Assembly: GCF_001571365.1 (NCBI RefSeq)
Contig: NZ_BCTQ01000002.1
Span: 124,001-188,000 of the forward strand
Length of the DNA stretch: 64,000 nucleotides
Origin: Achromobacter denitrificans NBRC 15125
GTDB taxonomy: Bacteria > Pseudomonadota > Gammaproteobacteria > Burkholderiales > Burkholderiaceae_B
Reading direction: 5' to 3'
Shown one piece after another: positions 17,779-26,889 of the stretch. The position numbers were made by a program, and so were the translations under genes. Below the pieces are notes generated by a model. That model was not told where the DNA came from. It did not search any database and was given only the letters and a program-made list of their open reading frames with translations. The stretch's first letter is position 1. Every line of letters starts with the position of its first letter.

Positions 17779-19041
17779 TCAGGACCGCGCCAACGCGCGG
17801 TCGAGTTTGTGCAATGTGCGATAAAGGACGCGCGTGCCGTCCGCCAGCTGCCCGGGCTCCAGCCACTCTTCCGGGCAATGGCTGCGCCCGTTCAGGCAGG
17901 GCACGAAGATCATGCCCATCGGGCCGACCGCGGCCATGTAGGCGGCATCATGACCCGCTCCGCTGGGCAGCACCATGCTCGCAAGCCCCAGTTCCTGCGC
18001 GGCCTCGCCGATCGTCCGCATGACCTCGGGCGTGCAGTCGGTGGGCTGCGCGTCGGTGAGCGGGCGCATCGATGCCCGCAGCCCGGCGGCTTCCAGCCGG
18101 GGCGCCACCGCCTCCAGCACGCGTTCCGGAAACGCGCGCAGCACGGCGCTGTCGCCGCTGCGCACCTCCAGCGTCATCCGCACCGCGCCGGGCACCGCGT
18201 TGGCCACGTTCGGCGTCAATTCCAGCCGGCCCACCGTCGCCACCACATAGGCCGGGCCGCCCAGATAGCCATTCGCCCGGTCGCGCGCTTCGAGGACGAT
18301 CTCGGCCGCGCCGGCCAGCGCGTCGCGCCGGATGTCCATGGGCGTCGTGCCCGCGTGATCCGGGCGCCCCAGCACCTCGATCGCGACGCGACGGATGCCG
18401 ACGATGCTGCTGACCACGCCTATCGGCAGGCCGCGGCTTTCAAGCACCGGCCCCTGCTCAATGTGCAGTTCCACGAAGGCGGCGTTCGGCACGCCGCGGC
18501 GGTCCACCGAGCCGATGGCCGCCACGTCGCCGCCGATGCGGGCGATGCCTTGCGCCAGCGTCTCGCCGGCGGGGTCCGCCTGCGCCAGCAGGTCCGGTGT
18601 CAACGCCCCGGCGAGCGCGCGGCTGCCCACGCAGGACACGCCGTAGTCGCTGGGCTCCTCGGACAGGAAATCGATGATCTCCAGCGGATGCTCGAAACGC
18701 AGGTCGTCTTCCTGCATGCAATGGGCGATTTCCAGGCCGGCCAGCACGCCGGCGATGCCGTCGAACCGGCCGCCGTCGACCACCGTATCGCAGTGCGATC
18801 CCGTCGCCAGCGGCGCCAGGCCGTCGCGACGCCCGGGACGGCGGCCGATCAGATTGCCCGCCGCGTCCACCCGCGTCTCCAGCCCGGCTTCGCGGAACGA
18901 GTCCGCCAGCCAGGCGCGCGCGGCGGTGAACTCCGGGCCGAAGGCGCGGCGCGTCCAGGGCGCCCCCGGGCGCGTGAACTCGGCCAGCCGCTGCACCCGC
19001 TGCCATAGCCGGTCCGCGTCGATGCGGGGAGCGGCGGTCAA
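17779..19041 (-). CDS. M20-family N-carbamoyl-L-amino acid hydrolase
   Basis: A 420-residue zinc-type amidase of the hydantoinase/carbamoylase (HyuC/AtzE-like M20) family. It shows GSHCDTVVDGGRFDGIAGV with the first metal ligands, EEPSDYGVSCVGSRAL with the bridging glutamate, the dimerisation-domain motif PDHAGTTPM and the late GAGHDAAYM. It hydrolyses N-carbamoyl amino acids to the free amino acid, CO2 and ammonia; in this operon N-carbamoyl-L-glutamate is the expected substrate. No ATG fits. I chose the TTG at 19041, preceded by GGGAG at 7 nt and overlapping the hydantoinase stop as TTGA, which indicates translational coupling. Confidence 0.85.
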   Translation of the reverse strand: MTAAPRIDADRLWQRVQRLAEFTRPGAPWTRRAFGPEFTAARAWLADSFREAGLETRVDAAGNLIGRRPGRRDGLAPLATGSHCDTVVDGGRFDGIAGVLAGLEIAHCMQEDDLRFEHPLEIIDFLSEEPSDYGVSCVGSRALAGALTPDLLAQADPAGETLAQGIARIGGDVAAIGSVDRRGVPNAAFVELHIEQGPVLESRGLPIGVVSSIVGIRRVAIEVLGRPDHAGTTPMDIRRDALAGAAEIVLEARDRANGYLGGPAYVVATVGRLELTPNVANAVPGAVRMTLEVRSGDSAVLRAFPERVLEAVAPRLEAAGLRASMRPLTDAQPTDCTPEVMRTIGEAAQELGLASMVLPSGAGHDAAYMAAVGPMGMIFVPCLNGRSHCPEEWLEPGQLADGTRVLYRTLHKLDRALARS

Positions 19042-20420
19042 CGCGAAGCTCCCGTGGCGGGACGCAGGAAGCGGCCGAAGCCGGCCTCGTTGCGGATCGC
19101 GCCGTCGTAGGCCAGGCGCCCGCGGCAATAGGTGGCGCTGACGCGCACGCTGAATTCCATGCCCTCGAACGAGCTCCACTGCACGGCGGACAGACTGCCG
19201 GCGGGGTCGAATGCGTAGCGCTCCGGCTTGAGCAGCGCCAGGTCGGCGTCCTGCCCCACGGCCAGCCCGCCCTTGCGGTCATGCAGCAGGAAATGACGCG
19301 CCGGATTGGCGCTCAGCTGCCGTGTGACCATCGTGGGCGAAATGCCGCGGTCTTCGCAGCCCGTCCAGAAGGCCGGCAGCAGCGTCTCCAGGCCCGGCCC
19401 GCCGGAGGAATTCTTGAAAACGTTGGGATTCTGCTTGCGCTCCAGGCCCCAGCTCACGTGGTCCGACGACACGAAGGTGCAGTCGCCCCGGGCGATATGG
19501 GTCCACAGCAGCTCGACTTCTTCCTTGGGCCGGATCGGCGGGTAATGCTTGGTCTTGGCGCCGAAGCGCCGGGTATGCTCTTCATGGTTGAGCATCAGGT
19601 ACTGCACGCAGGTCTCGATCGAGACGGCGTGCCCGCTGCGGCGGTACATATCGTGGATCTCGAAGCCGCGCGCGGTGGAGACGTGCACCACGTGCGCGCG
19701 CGCCCCGGTCTCCGCGCCGATCTCGTAGATGCCCGCCGTCGCCAGGTTTTCGATCAGCGGCGTGTGGGCGCGCATGAAGGCATCCCAGCCGGTGTCGCCC
19801 GCCTCGACCATGCGGGCGATGTTCTTGCGGGTCAGTTCCTGGTTCTGGTTGTGCACGCCGCAAGCCAGGCCCGAGGGCGCGATCAGCCGGAAAGCCTCGT
19901 ACAGCAGGTCTTCCTCGACGCGCGGGAAACGGCCTGGGCTGGCCTCGAAGGTCGAGAACTTGAACGCGCACACGCCGCCTTCGATCAGGCCGCCGGCCGC
20001 GCCCAGCCCGTGGATATCGTTGAGCGTGCCGTACAGCGCCACGTCCACGTGGCAGTCGCGCTCGACCTCGGCGATCTTGGCGTCCAGGCTGGCCCGGCAC
20101 GCGACGGGCTCGGGATCGTCGTAGGGCATGTCGACCATGGTGGTCACGCCGCCGGCGGCCGCCGCCCGCGACGCATGGCCCAGGCCCTCCTGGTTGGCCT
20201 GGCTGGCCGCGTGGACCTGCCCATCGACCACGCCGGGCACGATCCACAGGCCGCGCGCATCGACGCGGTCCCGCGCCATGGGGGCAACCGCCCCGCCCAG
20301 GCATTGCCCGCGGGCAGCCACCCGCCCGTCCCGGATGCCGATCCAGCCGTCCTGCACGACGGCGTCGGCATCCACGATATTGCCGCGCACCACCAAGTCA
20401 AAGTCACTCACGTCAGCCAT
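19038..20420 (-). CDS. Hydantoinase/dihydropyrimidinase-family cyclic amidohydrolase
   Basis: A 460-residue cyclic-imide hydrolase and the first gene of the operon. Likely metal-site residues are Lys154 (CAFKFSTF, the position usually carbamylated), His190 (GVHNQNQ), His246 (HVVHVSTA) and Asp320 (SSDHVSW). The usual first DxHxH motif reads DGQVH (66-70), with Gln for the first His; this change also occurs in some allantoinase/dihydroorotase relatives. Ring opening of a hydantoin, here hydantoin-5-propionate, is the best guess. The start at MADVSDF (20420) lies 58 bp from a LysR-type dyad. Its stop overlaps the carbamoylase start. Confidence 0.85.
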   Translation of the reverse strand: MADVSDFDLVVRGNIVDADAVVQDGWIGIRDGRVAARGQCLGGAVAPMARDRVDARGLWIVPGVVDGQVHAASQANQEGLGHASRAAAAGGVTTMVDMPYDDPEPVACRASLDAKIAEVERDCHVDVALYGTLNDIHGLGAAGGLIEGGVCAFKFSTFEASPGRFPRVEEDLLYEAFRLIAPSGLACGVHNQNQELTRKNIARMVEAGDTGWDAFMRAHTPLIENLATAGIYEIGAETGARAHVVHVSTARGFEIHDMYRRSGHAVSIETCVQYLMLNHEEHTRRFGAKTKHYPPIRPKEEVELLWTHIARGDCTFVSSDHVSWGLERKQNPNVFKNSSGGPGLETLLPAFWTGCEDRGISPTMVTRQLSANPARHFLLHDRKGGLAVGQDADLALLKPERYAFDPAGSLSAVQWSSFEGMEFSVRVSATYCRGRLAYDGAIRNEAGFGRFLRPATGASR

Positions 20421-20478
20421 CCTCAAGACAGGGGAGCAGGCAGTATAGGGAGGACAAGCCACAATGGCTTATGCTTAT

Positions 20479-20495
20479 TTATGCTGTTTTCATAA
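20479..20495. promoter_or_regulatory. LysR-type operator TTATG-N7-CATAA
   Basis: A perfect 17-bp dyad that contains the T-N11-A core of LTTR boxes, placed between the hydantoinase start (20420) and the divergent LysR start (20516). The position is right for the neighbouring LysR protein to control both itself and the whole 11-kb operon. Confidence 0.7.
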
Positions 20496-20515
20496 TCTCG
20501 TGTTATCGATCAAAA

Positions 20516-21400
20516 ATGAAAATAAACCTGCGTCAGATCGAAGTCTTCCGCGCCATCATGCTGGCGCGCTCCATCAGCGGCGCGGCCAAGGTGCTCAACG
20601 TGTCCCAGCCGGCCGTCAGCCGGCTGGTCGCCTACACCGAGCAGCGCCTGGGCATTCAATTGTTCGAGCGCATCAAGGGGCGTATCTATCCCACGCCCGA
20701 GGCCAACCGGCTTTTCATGGAAGTCGATTCGCTCTATCAATACGTCACGCGCGTCAACGAGGTGGCCGAAGACCTGATCCACCAGCGCACCGCGTACCTG
20801 CGCGTGGCCTGCAGCGCCAACCTGAGCCAGTCCTTGATGCCGCGCGCCATCAGCGCCTTCGCGCGAGCGCACCCCGACGTGCAGGTGGTCCTGCGGACGA
20901 TGAGCCCCGGCGCCTTGCTGCAAGCCTTGCTGGAACGGCAATTCGAGATCGGCGTGGCCCACATGCCCATCGGCCACCCCAACCTGCGCGTGCATCCGCT
21001 GTGCGAAACGGGCTGGTCGGTGGCGATCCCGCGGTCGCATCCGCTGGCCCGGCGCCGCAAGATCCAGGTCCAGGACCTCGAAGGGCAGAAGCTGATCGGC
21101 TACGCCTCAGACATCCCGTTCGCGCAATCGCTGCGCGACGTGGCCGAACGCGCCGGCAGCCTGCTGCGTTTCAGCATCGAGGTGCAGCAGGCCCACGTCG
21201 CCTGGGCCCTGGCCGAGGAACAGACCGGCATCGCGCTGGTGGATACGCTCACCGCGTCGCGGCTGGCCCACCCCGACGTGGTGGTCAAGCCCCTCGCCAC
21301 CGACGTGCGGGTGAACGTGGACGCCTTCCACCTCCTGTACGAGCCGCTGGGCCGCCCGGCGAAAGACTTCCTCAAGACCTTGAAGACGCTCACGCCCTGA
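20516..21400 (+). CDS. LysR-family regulator of the thiohydantoin/ergothioneine-type operon
   Basis: A 294-residue LTTR with an N-terminal helix-turn-helix (INLRQIEVFRAIMLARSISG, then VSQPAVSRLVAYTE) and a C-terminal effector domain. I start at MKINLRQ (20516); the longer frame runs back through the operator and adds 15 unlikely residues. The gene is divergent from the hydantoinase gene with a perfect LTTR dyad between them. It is therefore the likely inducer-responsive activator of the minus-strand operon. The inducer may be a pathway intermediate such as thiourocanate, which is inference. Confidence 0.9.
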   Translation: MKINLRQIEVFRAIMLARSISGAAKVLNVSQPAVSRLVAYTEQRLGIQLFERIKGRIYPTPEANRLFMEVDSLYQYVTRVNEVAEDLIHQRTAYLRVACSANLSQSLMPRAISAFARAHPDVQVVLRTMSPGALLQALLERQFEIGVAHMPIGHPNLRVHPLCETGWSVAIPRSHPLARRRKIQVQDLEGQKLIGYASDIPFAQSLRDVAERAGSLLRFSIEVQQAHVAWALAEEQTGIALVDTLTASRLAHPDVVVKPLATDVRVNVDAFHLLYEPLGRPAKDFLKTLKTLTP

Positions 21401-21558
21401 CCCGGCGGGCCGCGCCGCGGCCGGCGGCCCGGCCGATCGAAGCGGTCTGCCCATCCCCTCGAATGTGGCATGAACCAACCGGCCACGACAATCCTAGACT
21501 TCCCGTTCGCGCCGGCCGATCCGTCCGCCGGCTTTCCTGTACGAACGCGGAGTGATCC

Positions 21559-22767
21559 ATGAGCGCATCGCCGGCCGGCCTTCGACCCGCCGACTTCTTT
21601 TCTCCCACCGTCGCCGCCCTGATCTCGGTGCTGGTGAACTACGGAGGAACCTTCGTCCTGGTTTTCCAGGCCGCCGAGCTTGCCCGGCTCTCTCCCGCGC
21701 AGACCGCGTCCTGGGTATGGGCGGTGTCCATCGGCGTCGGCGTCACGGGCGCGCTGCTGAGCTGGCGCTACCGCGCGCCCATCATCACCGCGTGGTCCAC
21801 GCCCGGCGTGGCCTTCCTCGCCACGGTGATGCCCTTTACTCCCTATGGCGAAGTGATCGGGGCGTACATGATCTCGGCGGTGGGCTTCATCGCGCTGGGC
21901 CTGTCCGGCGCCTTCGACAAGCTGGTCCGCATGATCCCGGGCGGCATCGCCGCGGGCCTGCTGGCCGGCATCCTGCTGCAATTCGGCGTCAATGCCTTCG
22001 GCGGCGCCAGCGCCGATCCGGTGCTGGTCATCGTGCTGGTGATCTCCTATGCGCTGCTCAAGCGCTACACCTCGCGCTTCGCGGTCGTGGGCATCCTCGC
22101 GATCGGCGTGGGCCTGCTGATCGCGCAGGGCCGGATCGATTTCTCCGCCATCCACCTCAGCCTGGCCGCGCCGGTCTTCGAGACGCCCCGCTTCTCGCTG
22201 CAGGCCCTGCTGGGCGTGGCGCTGCCGCTGTTCATCATCACCCTGACCGGGCAATACATGCCGGGCATGCTGGTGCTGCGCAACGACGGCTACCAGACCA
22301 GCGCGAATCCCATCCTTGCCGTGACCGGCCTGGGATCGCTGCTGATGGCGCCGTTCGGCGCGCACGCCTTCAACGTGGCCGCCATCACCGCCGCGATCTG
22401 CACGGGCAAGGATGCCCATGAAGATCCCGCCAAGCGCTACGTGGCGGGGCTGGCCTGCGGGCTGTTCTACATCCTGGTGGGCACGTTCGGCGTCACGCTG
22501 GCCACGCTGTTCATGGTGCTGCCCAAGGCGTTCATCACGACGCTGGCGGGCCTGGCGCTGCTGGGCGCCATCGGCGGCAGCCTGGCGAACGCCATGGCCG
22601 ACGCGCGCACCCGGGAAACCGCCCTCATCACCTTCCTGGCCACCGCCGCCAACGTCACCCTGCTGGGCGTGGGCGGCGCCTTCTGGGGCCTGGTGGCGGG
22701 CCTGACCGCGCACCTGCTGATCCACGGCGGCCAGCCCCGGCTGGCCGGCAACCCCGCCAAGCCCTAG
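21559..22767 (+). CDS. BenE-family aromatic acid/H+ symporter
   Basis: A 402-residue inner-membrane permease with about 12 hydrophobic segments. Family features include [20 protein letters not shown] near the start, [14 protein letters not shown] and a long [20 protein letters not shown] segment. BenE proteins import benzoate with protons. It lies 158 bp downstream of the operon regulator on the same strand. A hydrated benzoate-like substrate fits; given the neighbour operon, thiourocanate (a conjugated propenoate) released in the periplasm is an attractive but untested cargo. The ATG at 21559 has GGAG about 6 nt upstream. The downstream glyA paralog begins 37 bp later, so they may be co-transcribed. 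Confidence 0.85.
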   Translation: MSASPAGLRPADFFSPTVAALISVLVNYGGTFVLVFQAAELARLSPAQTASWVWAVSIGVGVTGALLSWRYRAPIITAWSTPGVAFLATVMPFTPYGEVIGAYMISAVGFIALGLSGAFDKLVRMIPGGIAAGLLAGILLQFGVNAFGGASADPVLVIVLVISYALLKRYTSRFAVVGILAIGVGLLIAQGRIDFSAIHLSLAAPVFETPRFSLQALLGVALPLFIITLTGQYMPGMLVLRNDGYQTSANPILAVTGLGSLLMAPFGAHAFNVAAITAAICTGKDAHEDPAKRYVAGLACGLFYILVGTFGVTLATLFMVLPKAFITTLAGLALLGAIGGSLANAMADARTRETALITFLATAANVTLLGVGGAFWGLVAGLTAHLLIHGGQPRLAGNPAKP

Positions 22768-22804
22768 CGCCCCCTTTCCATTTCTTCCCGACACAGGAAC
22801 CATC

Positions 22805-24103
22805 GTGACCGAACTCGACCTCCCCGACGGGCTCGCGCTGCCCGTCGTCAGCCCCTTTCCCCTGCAACAGGCGGATCCCGACATCTGGGCCGCCGTCGAC
22901 GCCGAACGGCATCGCCAGATGCGCTCGATCGAACTGATCGCCTCCGAGAACTTCGTCAGCCGCGCCGTGCTGGAGGTCCAGGGCTCGGTGCTGACGAACA
23001 AGTATGCGGAAGGCTATCCGGGCCGCCGCTACTACGGCGGCTGCCTGAACGTGGACGTAGCCGAGCGCATCGCCATCGAGCGCGCGCAACGCCTGTTCGG
23101 CGCCCGGCACGCCAACGTGCAGCCCCATTCCGGCAGCCAGGCGAACCAGGGCGTCTATCTCGCGCTGCTGGCGCCGGGGGACAAGATCCTCGGCCTGGAC
23201 CTGAAGGCCGGCGGACACCTGACCCACGGCGCGAAGGTCAACCTGTCCGGCCGCTGGTTCCAGGCCCTGAGCTACGGGGTCGACCCGCGCACCCATCGCG
23301 TGGACATGGACGAGGTCGAGCGGATCGCCCGGCAGGAGCGCCCCCGCCTCATCGTCGCGGGCGGCTCGGCCTATGCGCGCACCTACGATTTCGCGCGATT
23401 CCGCGCCATCGCCGACGACGTGGGCGCGATCTTCATGGCCGACATGGCGCACTTCGCCGGGCTGGTCGCGGGCGGCGCCTACCCCTCGCCCATCCCCTAC
23501 GCCCACGTCACCACGACCACCACGCACAAGACGCTGCGCGGCCCGCGCGGCGGCATGATCCTGACCAACGACGACGACATCGCCCGCAAGATCGACTCGG
23601 CCGTGTTCCCCGGCCTGCAGGGCGGACCGCTGATGCATATCGTGGCGGCCAAGGCCGTGGCGCTGGGCGAGGCGCTGCAACCGTCGTTCCGCGCCTACGC
23701 CCGCGCCGTCGTCGAGAATGCGCAGGCGCTGTGCCGCCGGCTGTCGGAAGGCGGCTTGTCCATCGTCTCGGGCGGCACCGACTGCCACCTGGGCGTGGTC
23801 GACCTGCGGCCCTGGGGGCTGGCGGGCAACGTGGCGGAGCAGGCGCTGGAGCGGGTCGGCATCACGCTGAACAAGAACGCGGTTCCCCAGGACGAGGCCA
23901 AGCCCACGGTAACTTCGGGCATCCGCGTCGGCAGCGCGGCCTGCACCTCGCGGGGCATGGGGCCGGATGAGTTCCAGGAGATCGGCGACATGATCCTGGC
24001 GCTGCTGGGCAGCGTGCGCGCCGGCACGGTGGACCGCCGCGGCGAGGACGCCATCCGCCAAGGCGTCGCCGCGCTGGCGCGGCGCTTTCCGCTGCCCTAC
24101 TGA
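22805..24103 (+). CDS. glyA: Serine hydroxymethyltransferase paralog
   Basis: A 432-residue PLP enzyme with full SHMT features: [23 protein letters not shown], and the Schiff-base lysine Lys242 in [14 protein letters not shown]. It interconverts serine and glycine with tetrahydrofolate, or acts on a related hydroxymethyl amino acid. The start is a GTG at 22805, in keeping with homologs. Position next to a BenE permease, a MocR regulator and a serC paralog, rather than with housekeeping genes, suggests an accessory copy. The 3' end overlaps the convergent MocR gene by 7 bp. SHMT activity is likely, its in vivo substrate less so. Confidence 0.9.
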   Translation: MTELDLPDGLALPVVSPFPLQQADPDIWAAVDAERHRQMRSIELIASENFVSRAVLEVQGSVLTNKYAEGYPGRRYYGGCLNVDVAERIAIERAQRLFGARHANVQPHSGSQANQGVYLALLAPGDKILGLDLKAGGHLTHGAKVNLSGRWFQALSYGVDPRTHRVDMDEVERIARQERPRLIVAGGSAYARTYDFARFRAIADDVGAIFMADMAHFAGLVAGGAYPSPIPYAHVTTTTTHKTLRGPRGGMILTNDDDIARKIDSAVFPGLQGGPLMHIVAAKAVALGEALQPSFRAYARAVVENAQALCRRLSEGGLSIVSGGTDCHLGVVDLRPWGLAGNVAEQALERVGITLNKNAVPQDEAKPTVTSGIRVGSAACTSRGMGPDEFQEIGDMILALLGSVRAGTVDRRGEDAIRQGVAALARRFPLPY

Positions 24104-25629
24104 GGCCGCGCCGGGCGGGAGCCGCGGCCCGACGGCTTCCTGCCCAGCGCATTGGCCAGGCGCAGCATGGCGGCCTCGATCTCGTAGGTGGTCAGCGAGG
24201 CGTAGCCCAGCAGCCAGCCCTGCCTCGCCTCGCCGCCGGCGTACAGCCGGCTGAGCCCGGGCAGCCGCAGGCCGGCGGCCGCCCCCAGGCGGATGGTTTC
24301 CTCCTCCCCCCATCCCGCTTCCAGCAGGCAGGGAATCTGCAGCCCGCCCGGCGGCCGCACGGCCGTCGCGATTCCCCCGAGATGCCGGCCGATCGCATCG
24401 AGCAGCGCCTCCCGCCGCCCCGCATAGAGCTTGCGCATGGCCCGGACGTGGGAGTTGTAGTGGCCGTCCTCCATGAAGCGCGCCAGCGTCAGCTGGAGGA
24501 TCTGCGGCGTGTGGCCGTCCATGATGCTGCGCGCGCAGGCGAACGCGCCGACCAGTTCCCGCGGCAGCGCCATGTAACCCATCCTGAGGCCGGGATACAG
24601 CGTCTTGCTGAAGGTGCCGAGATAGAGGGTCCGCCGGTGGCGGTCCAGGCCCTGCACGCAGGCTGTCGGCAGGCCATCGTAGTGGAACTCGCTGTCGTAG
24701 TCGTCTTCGATGATCCACTTGCCGTGCTCGGCCGCCCAGCCGGTCAGCTCCAGCCGGCGCGCCGGCGACAGCGTGGCGCCCGTGGGGTACTGGTGCGAGG
24801 GCGTCACGTAGACGCAATTGGCGCCGCTGCGGTCCGCCCGCAGCAAATCGGTGCGGATGCCGTCCGCGTCGACGTCGATGGGCACGATGCGGGTCTCGGC
24901 GGATTCGAATGCCTTCCGCGCGCCGAAGTAGCCGGGATTCTCCATCAGGATGGGCTTGCCCGCGTCCACCAGCAATTGCGCGCACAGGAACAGGGCCTGG
25001 CGCGTGCTGCTCAGGACCAGGATCTGGTCGGCCGATACCTTGGCCCCGCGCTCCAGGTTCAGGTAGGCGGCGATCGCCTTGCGCAGCGGCTCCGCGCCCT
25101 GGGGATCGCCATGCAGCAGGACGCTGGCGCGGTAGTCCTTGAGCACCTGGCGTTGCAACCGCTCCCAGACGTCGGTGGGGAAGTTCCGGGTTTCGGGCAG
25201 GCCGGTCGCGAACGCCTTGACCGCCTGCTGGTCGGCCACCCCGCCGCTATCCAGGATCATCCGGCCGCGCCGGCTCAGGCCCGCGCCCGGCGCCTCGATG
25301 CCGCCCGCGGGATCCGGCCGCGCGCGCCGCCGAGCCGCCCCGCGCAACTGGGTGCCCACCGAGTCGGACACATAGCTGCCCGATCCCTCGCGGCGGACGA
25401 TGTAGCCGTCGCGGTGCAGTTGCACGTAGGCATTCTCGACGGTGTCGCGGGCCACGCCCAGCGACTTGGCCAGGACGCGGGTCGCGGGCAGCTTCACGCC
25501 CGGGCCCAGCGCGGCATCCAGGATCAGCGCGCGCAGCGCCCGCTGGATGCGCTGGTGCAGATCCAGGCGCTGGAAGTCCGCGTCGTTCAGGCGCATCTTC
25601 AGCGTCTCTAGCTCGAATGTCTTTGCCAT
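24097..25629 (-). CDS. MocR/PdxR-type GntR regulator with aminotransferase domain
   Basis: A 510-residue fusion of an N-terminal GntR winged helix ([20 protein letters not shown], then [13 protein letters not shown]) and a class I aminotransferase-like domain. The PLP-binding lysine is in [15 protein letters not shown]. Such proteins sense PLP or a PLP-amino acid adduct and often control vitamin B6 or amino-acid genes. I start at MAKTFELE (25629) rather than 37 codons upstream. It is divergent from serC and convergent with glyA, so both PLP enzymes are candidate targets. The 126-bp region before serC has short dyads, including GACTCC-G-GGAGTC near 25682, that could be its sites. Confidence 0.9.
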   Translation of the reverse strand: MAKTFELETLKMRLNDADFQRLDLHQRIQRALRALILDAALGPGVKLPATRVLAKSLGVARDTVENAYVQLHRDGYIVRREGSGSYVSDSVGTQLRGAARRRARPDPAGGIEAPGAGLSRRGRMILDSGGVADQQAVKAFATGLPETRNFPTDVWERLQRQVLKDYRASVLLHGDPQGAEPLRKAIAAYLNLERGAKVSADQILVLSSTRQALFLCAQLLVDAGKPILMENPGYFGARKAFESAETRIVPIDVDADGIRTDLLRADRSGANCVYVTPSHQYPTGATLSPARRLELTGWAAEHGKWIIEDDYDSEFHYDGLPTACVQGLDRHRRTLYLGTFSKTLYPGLRMGYMALPRELVGAFACARSIMDGHTPQILQLTLARFMEDGHYNSHVRAMRKLYAGRREALLDAIGRHLGGIATAVRPPGGLQIPCLLEAGWGEEETIRLGAAAGLRLPGLSRLYAGGEARQGWLLGYASLTTYEIEAAMLRLANALGRKPSGRGSRPARPQ

Positions 25630-25755
25630 GCGGTCTGCCCAATGAAAGAAAACTGGCCTGCCGGGACCGGCCATTCTATCCGTAGACTCCGGGAGTCGCC
25701 ACGGCAAACGCAGGCGCCGCCGCGAGTCCGCGGCGCGCAACAGGATCGGATGGAC

Positions 25756-26838
25756 ATGGCAAGGTCACACAACTTCAGCGCGGGCCCGGCCGCGCTGCCC
25801 CTGGAGGTGCTCCAGGAGGCGCACGAGGAATTCTTCGATTTCGCGGGCACCGGCATGTCCGTCATGGAAATCAGCCACCGCTCGGACACCTTCATCGCCC
25901 TGGCCCGGCAGGCCGAGCGCGACCTGCGCGAACTGCTGGACGTGCCCGCCCGCTACAAAGTGCTGTTCCTGCAGGGCGGAGCCTCGATGCAGTTTTCGCA
26001 GGTTCCCATGAACCTGCTGCGCGGTAAGGCCTCCGCGGACTACCTGCACACGGGGCTCTGGTCCGGCAAGGCCATCATGGCGGCCAGGCGCTATTGCGCG
26101 CCGCGCGTCGCCGCCAGCAGCGAGGCCTCGGGCTTCGACCGCGTTCCTCCGGCGAGCGAGTGGCGACTCGATCCGGATGCCGCCTACCTGCACTACACCG
26201 AGAACGAAACCGTGCATGGCGTGCAGTTCGCCGCCGCGCCAGAGGCGGCCGTGCCGCTGGTGTGCGACGCCTGCTCCAGCCTGCTGTCCAAGCCCATCGA
26301 TATCTCCCGGCATGGCCTGGTCTACGCCGCCGCGCAGAAGAACATCGGCCCGGCCGGCATCACCATCGTGCTCGTCGACGAAGCCCTGCTCGGCGGCGCG
26401 CTGCCGCTGACCCCGGACGTCCTGGACTATGCCAGCCAGGCGCGGGCGGACTCCATGCTGAACACGCCCGCGACCTATTCCTGGTACCTGACCGGCCTGA
26501 CCCTCAAGTGGATACGCAAGTCGGGCGGCGTCGCCGCCATCCACCGGGCCAACCAGGCCAAGGCGGGGCTGCTGTACCGCGAGATCGACGCCAGCGGCGG
26601 CTTCTACATCAACGCCGTGCAACCGGCGTTCCGCTCCATCAACAATGTGCCGTTCTTCCTGGCCGACCCGACGCTGGAGCCGGCCTTCCTGCGCGCGGCC
26701 GAAGCCGCCGGGATGCGCGGGCTCAAGGGCCATGCGTCCGCGGGCGGCATCCGCGCCAGCCTCTACAACGCGGTCGGGCCCGACGCCGTGGCGGCGCTGG
26801 CCGATTTCATGAAAGAATTCCGGCGCGTCCATGGCTGA
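25756..26838 (+). CDS. serC: Phosphoserine aminotransferase paralog
   Basis: A 360-residue class V aminotransferase of normal SerC length. It starts HNFSAGPAALP and carries MSVMEISHRS, FLQGGASMQF and the PLP lysine Lys195 in AQKNIGPAGIT. SerC converts 3-phosphohydroxypyruvate and glutamate to phosphoserine, and serves the related step in PLP synthesis. I chose the ATG at 25756 by homology; the ATG at 25750 is also possible with AGGA 4 nt upstream. Divergence from a MocR regulator and closeness to a glyA paralog suggest an inducible serine-glycine module rather than the housekeeping copy. Confidence 0.9.
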   Translation: MARSHNFSAGPAALPLEVLQEAHEEFFDFAGTGMSVMEISHRSDTFIALARQAERDLRELLDVPARYKVLFLQGGASMQFSQVPMNLLRGKASADYLHTGLWSGKAIMAARRYCAPRVAASSEASGFDRVPPASEWRLDPDAAYLHYTENETVHGVQFAAAPEAAVPLVCDACSSLLSKPIDISRHGLVYAAAQKNIGPAGITIVLVDEALLGGALPLTPDVLDYASQARADSMLNTPATYSWYLTGLTLKWIRKSGGVAAIHRANQAKAGLLYREIDASGGFYINAVQPAFRSINNVPFFLADPTLEPAFLRAAEAAGMRGLKGHASAGGIRASLYNAVGPDAVAALADFMKEFRRVHG

Positions 26839-26889
26839 GGCGCCTGCCCGCCGCGGGCGCGCGCCAGACCCGGACCGGCGGAGATAAAC

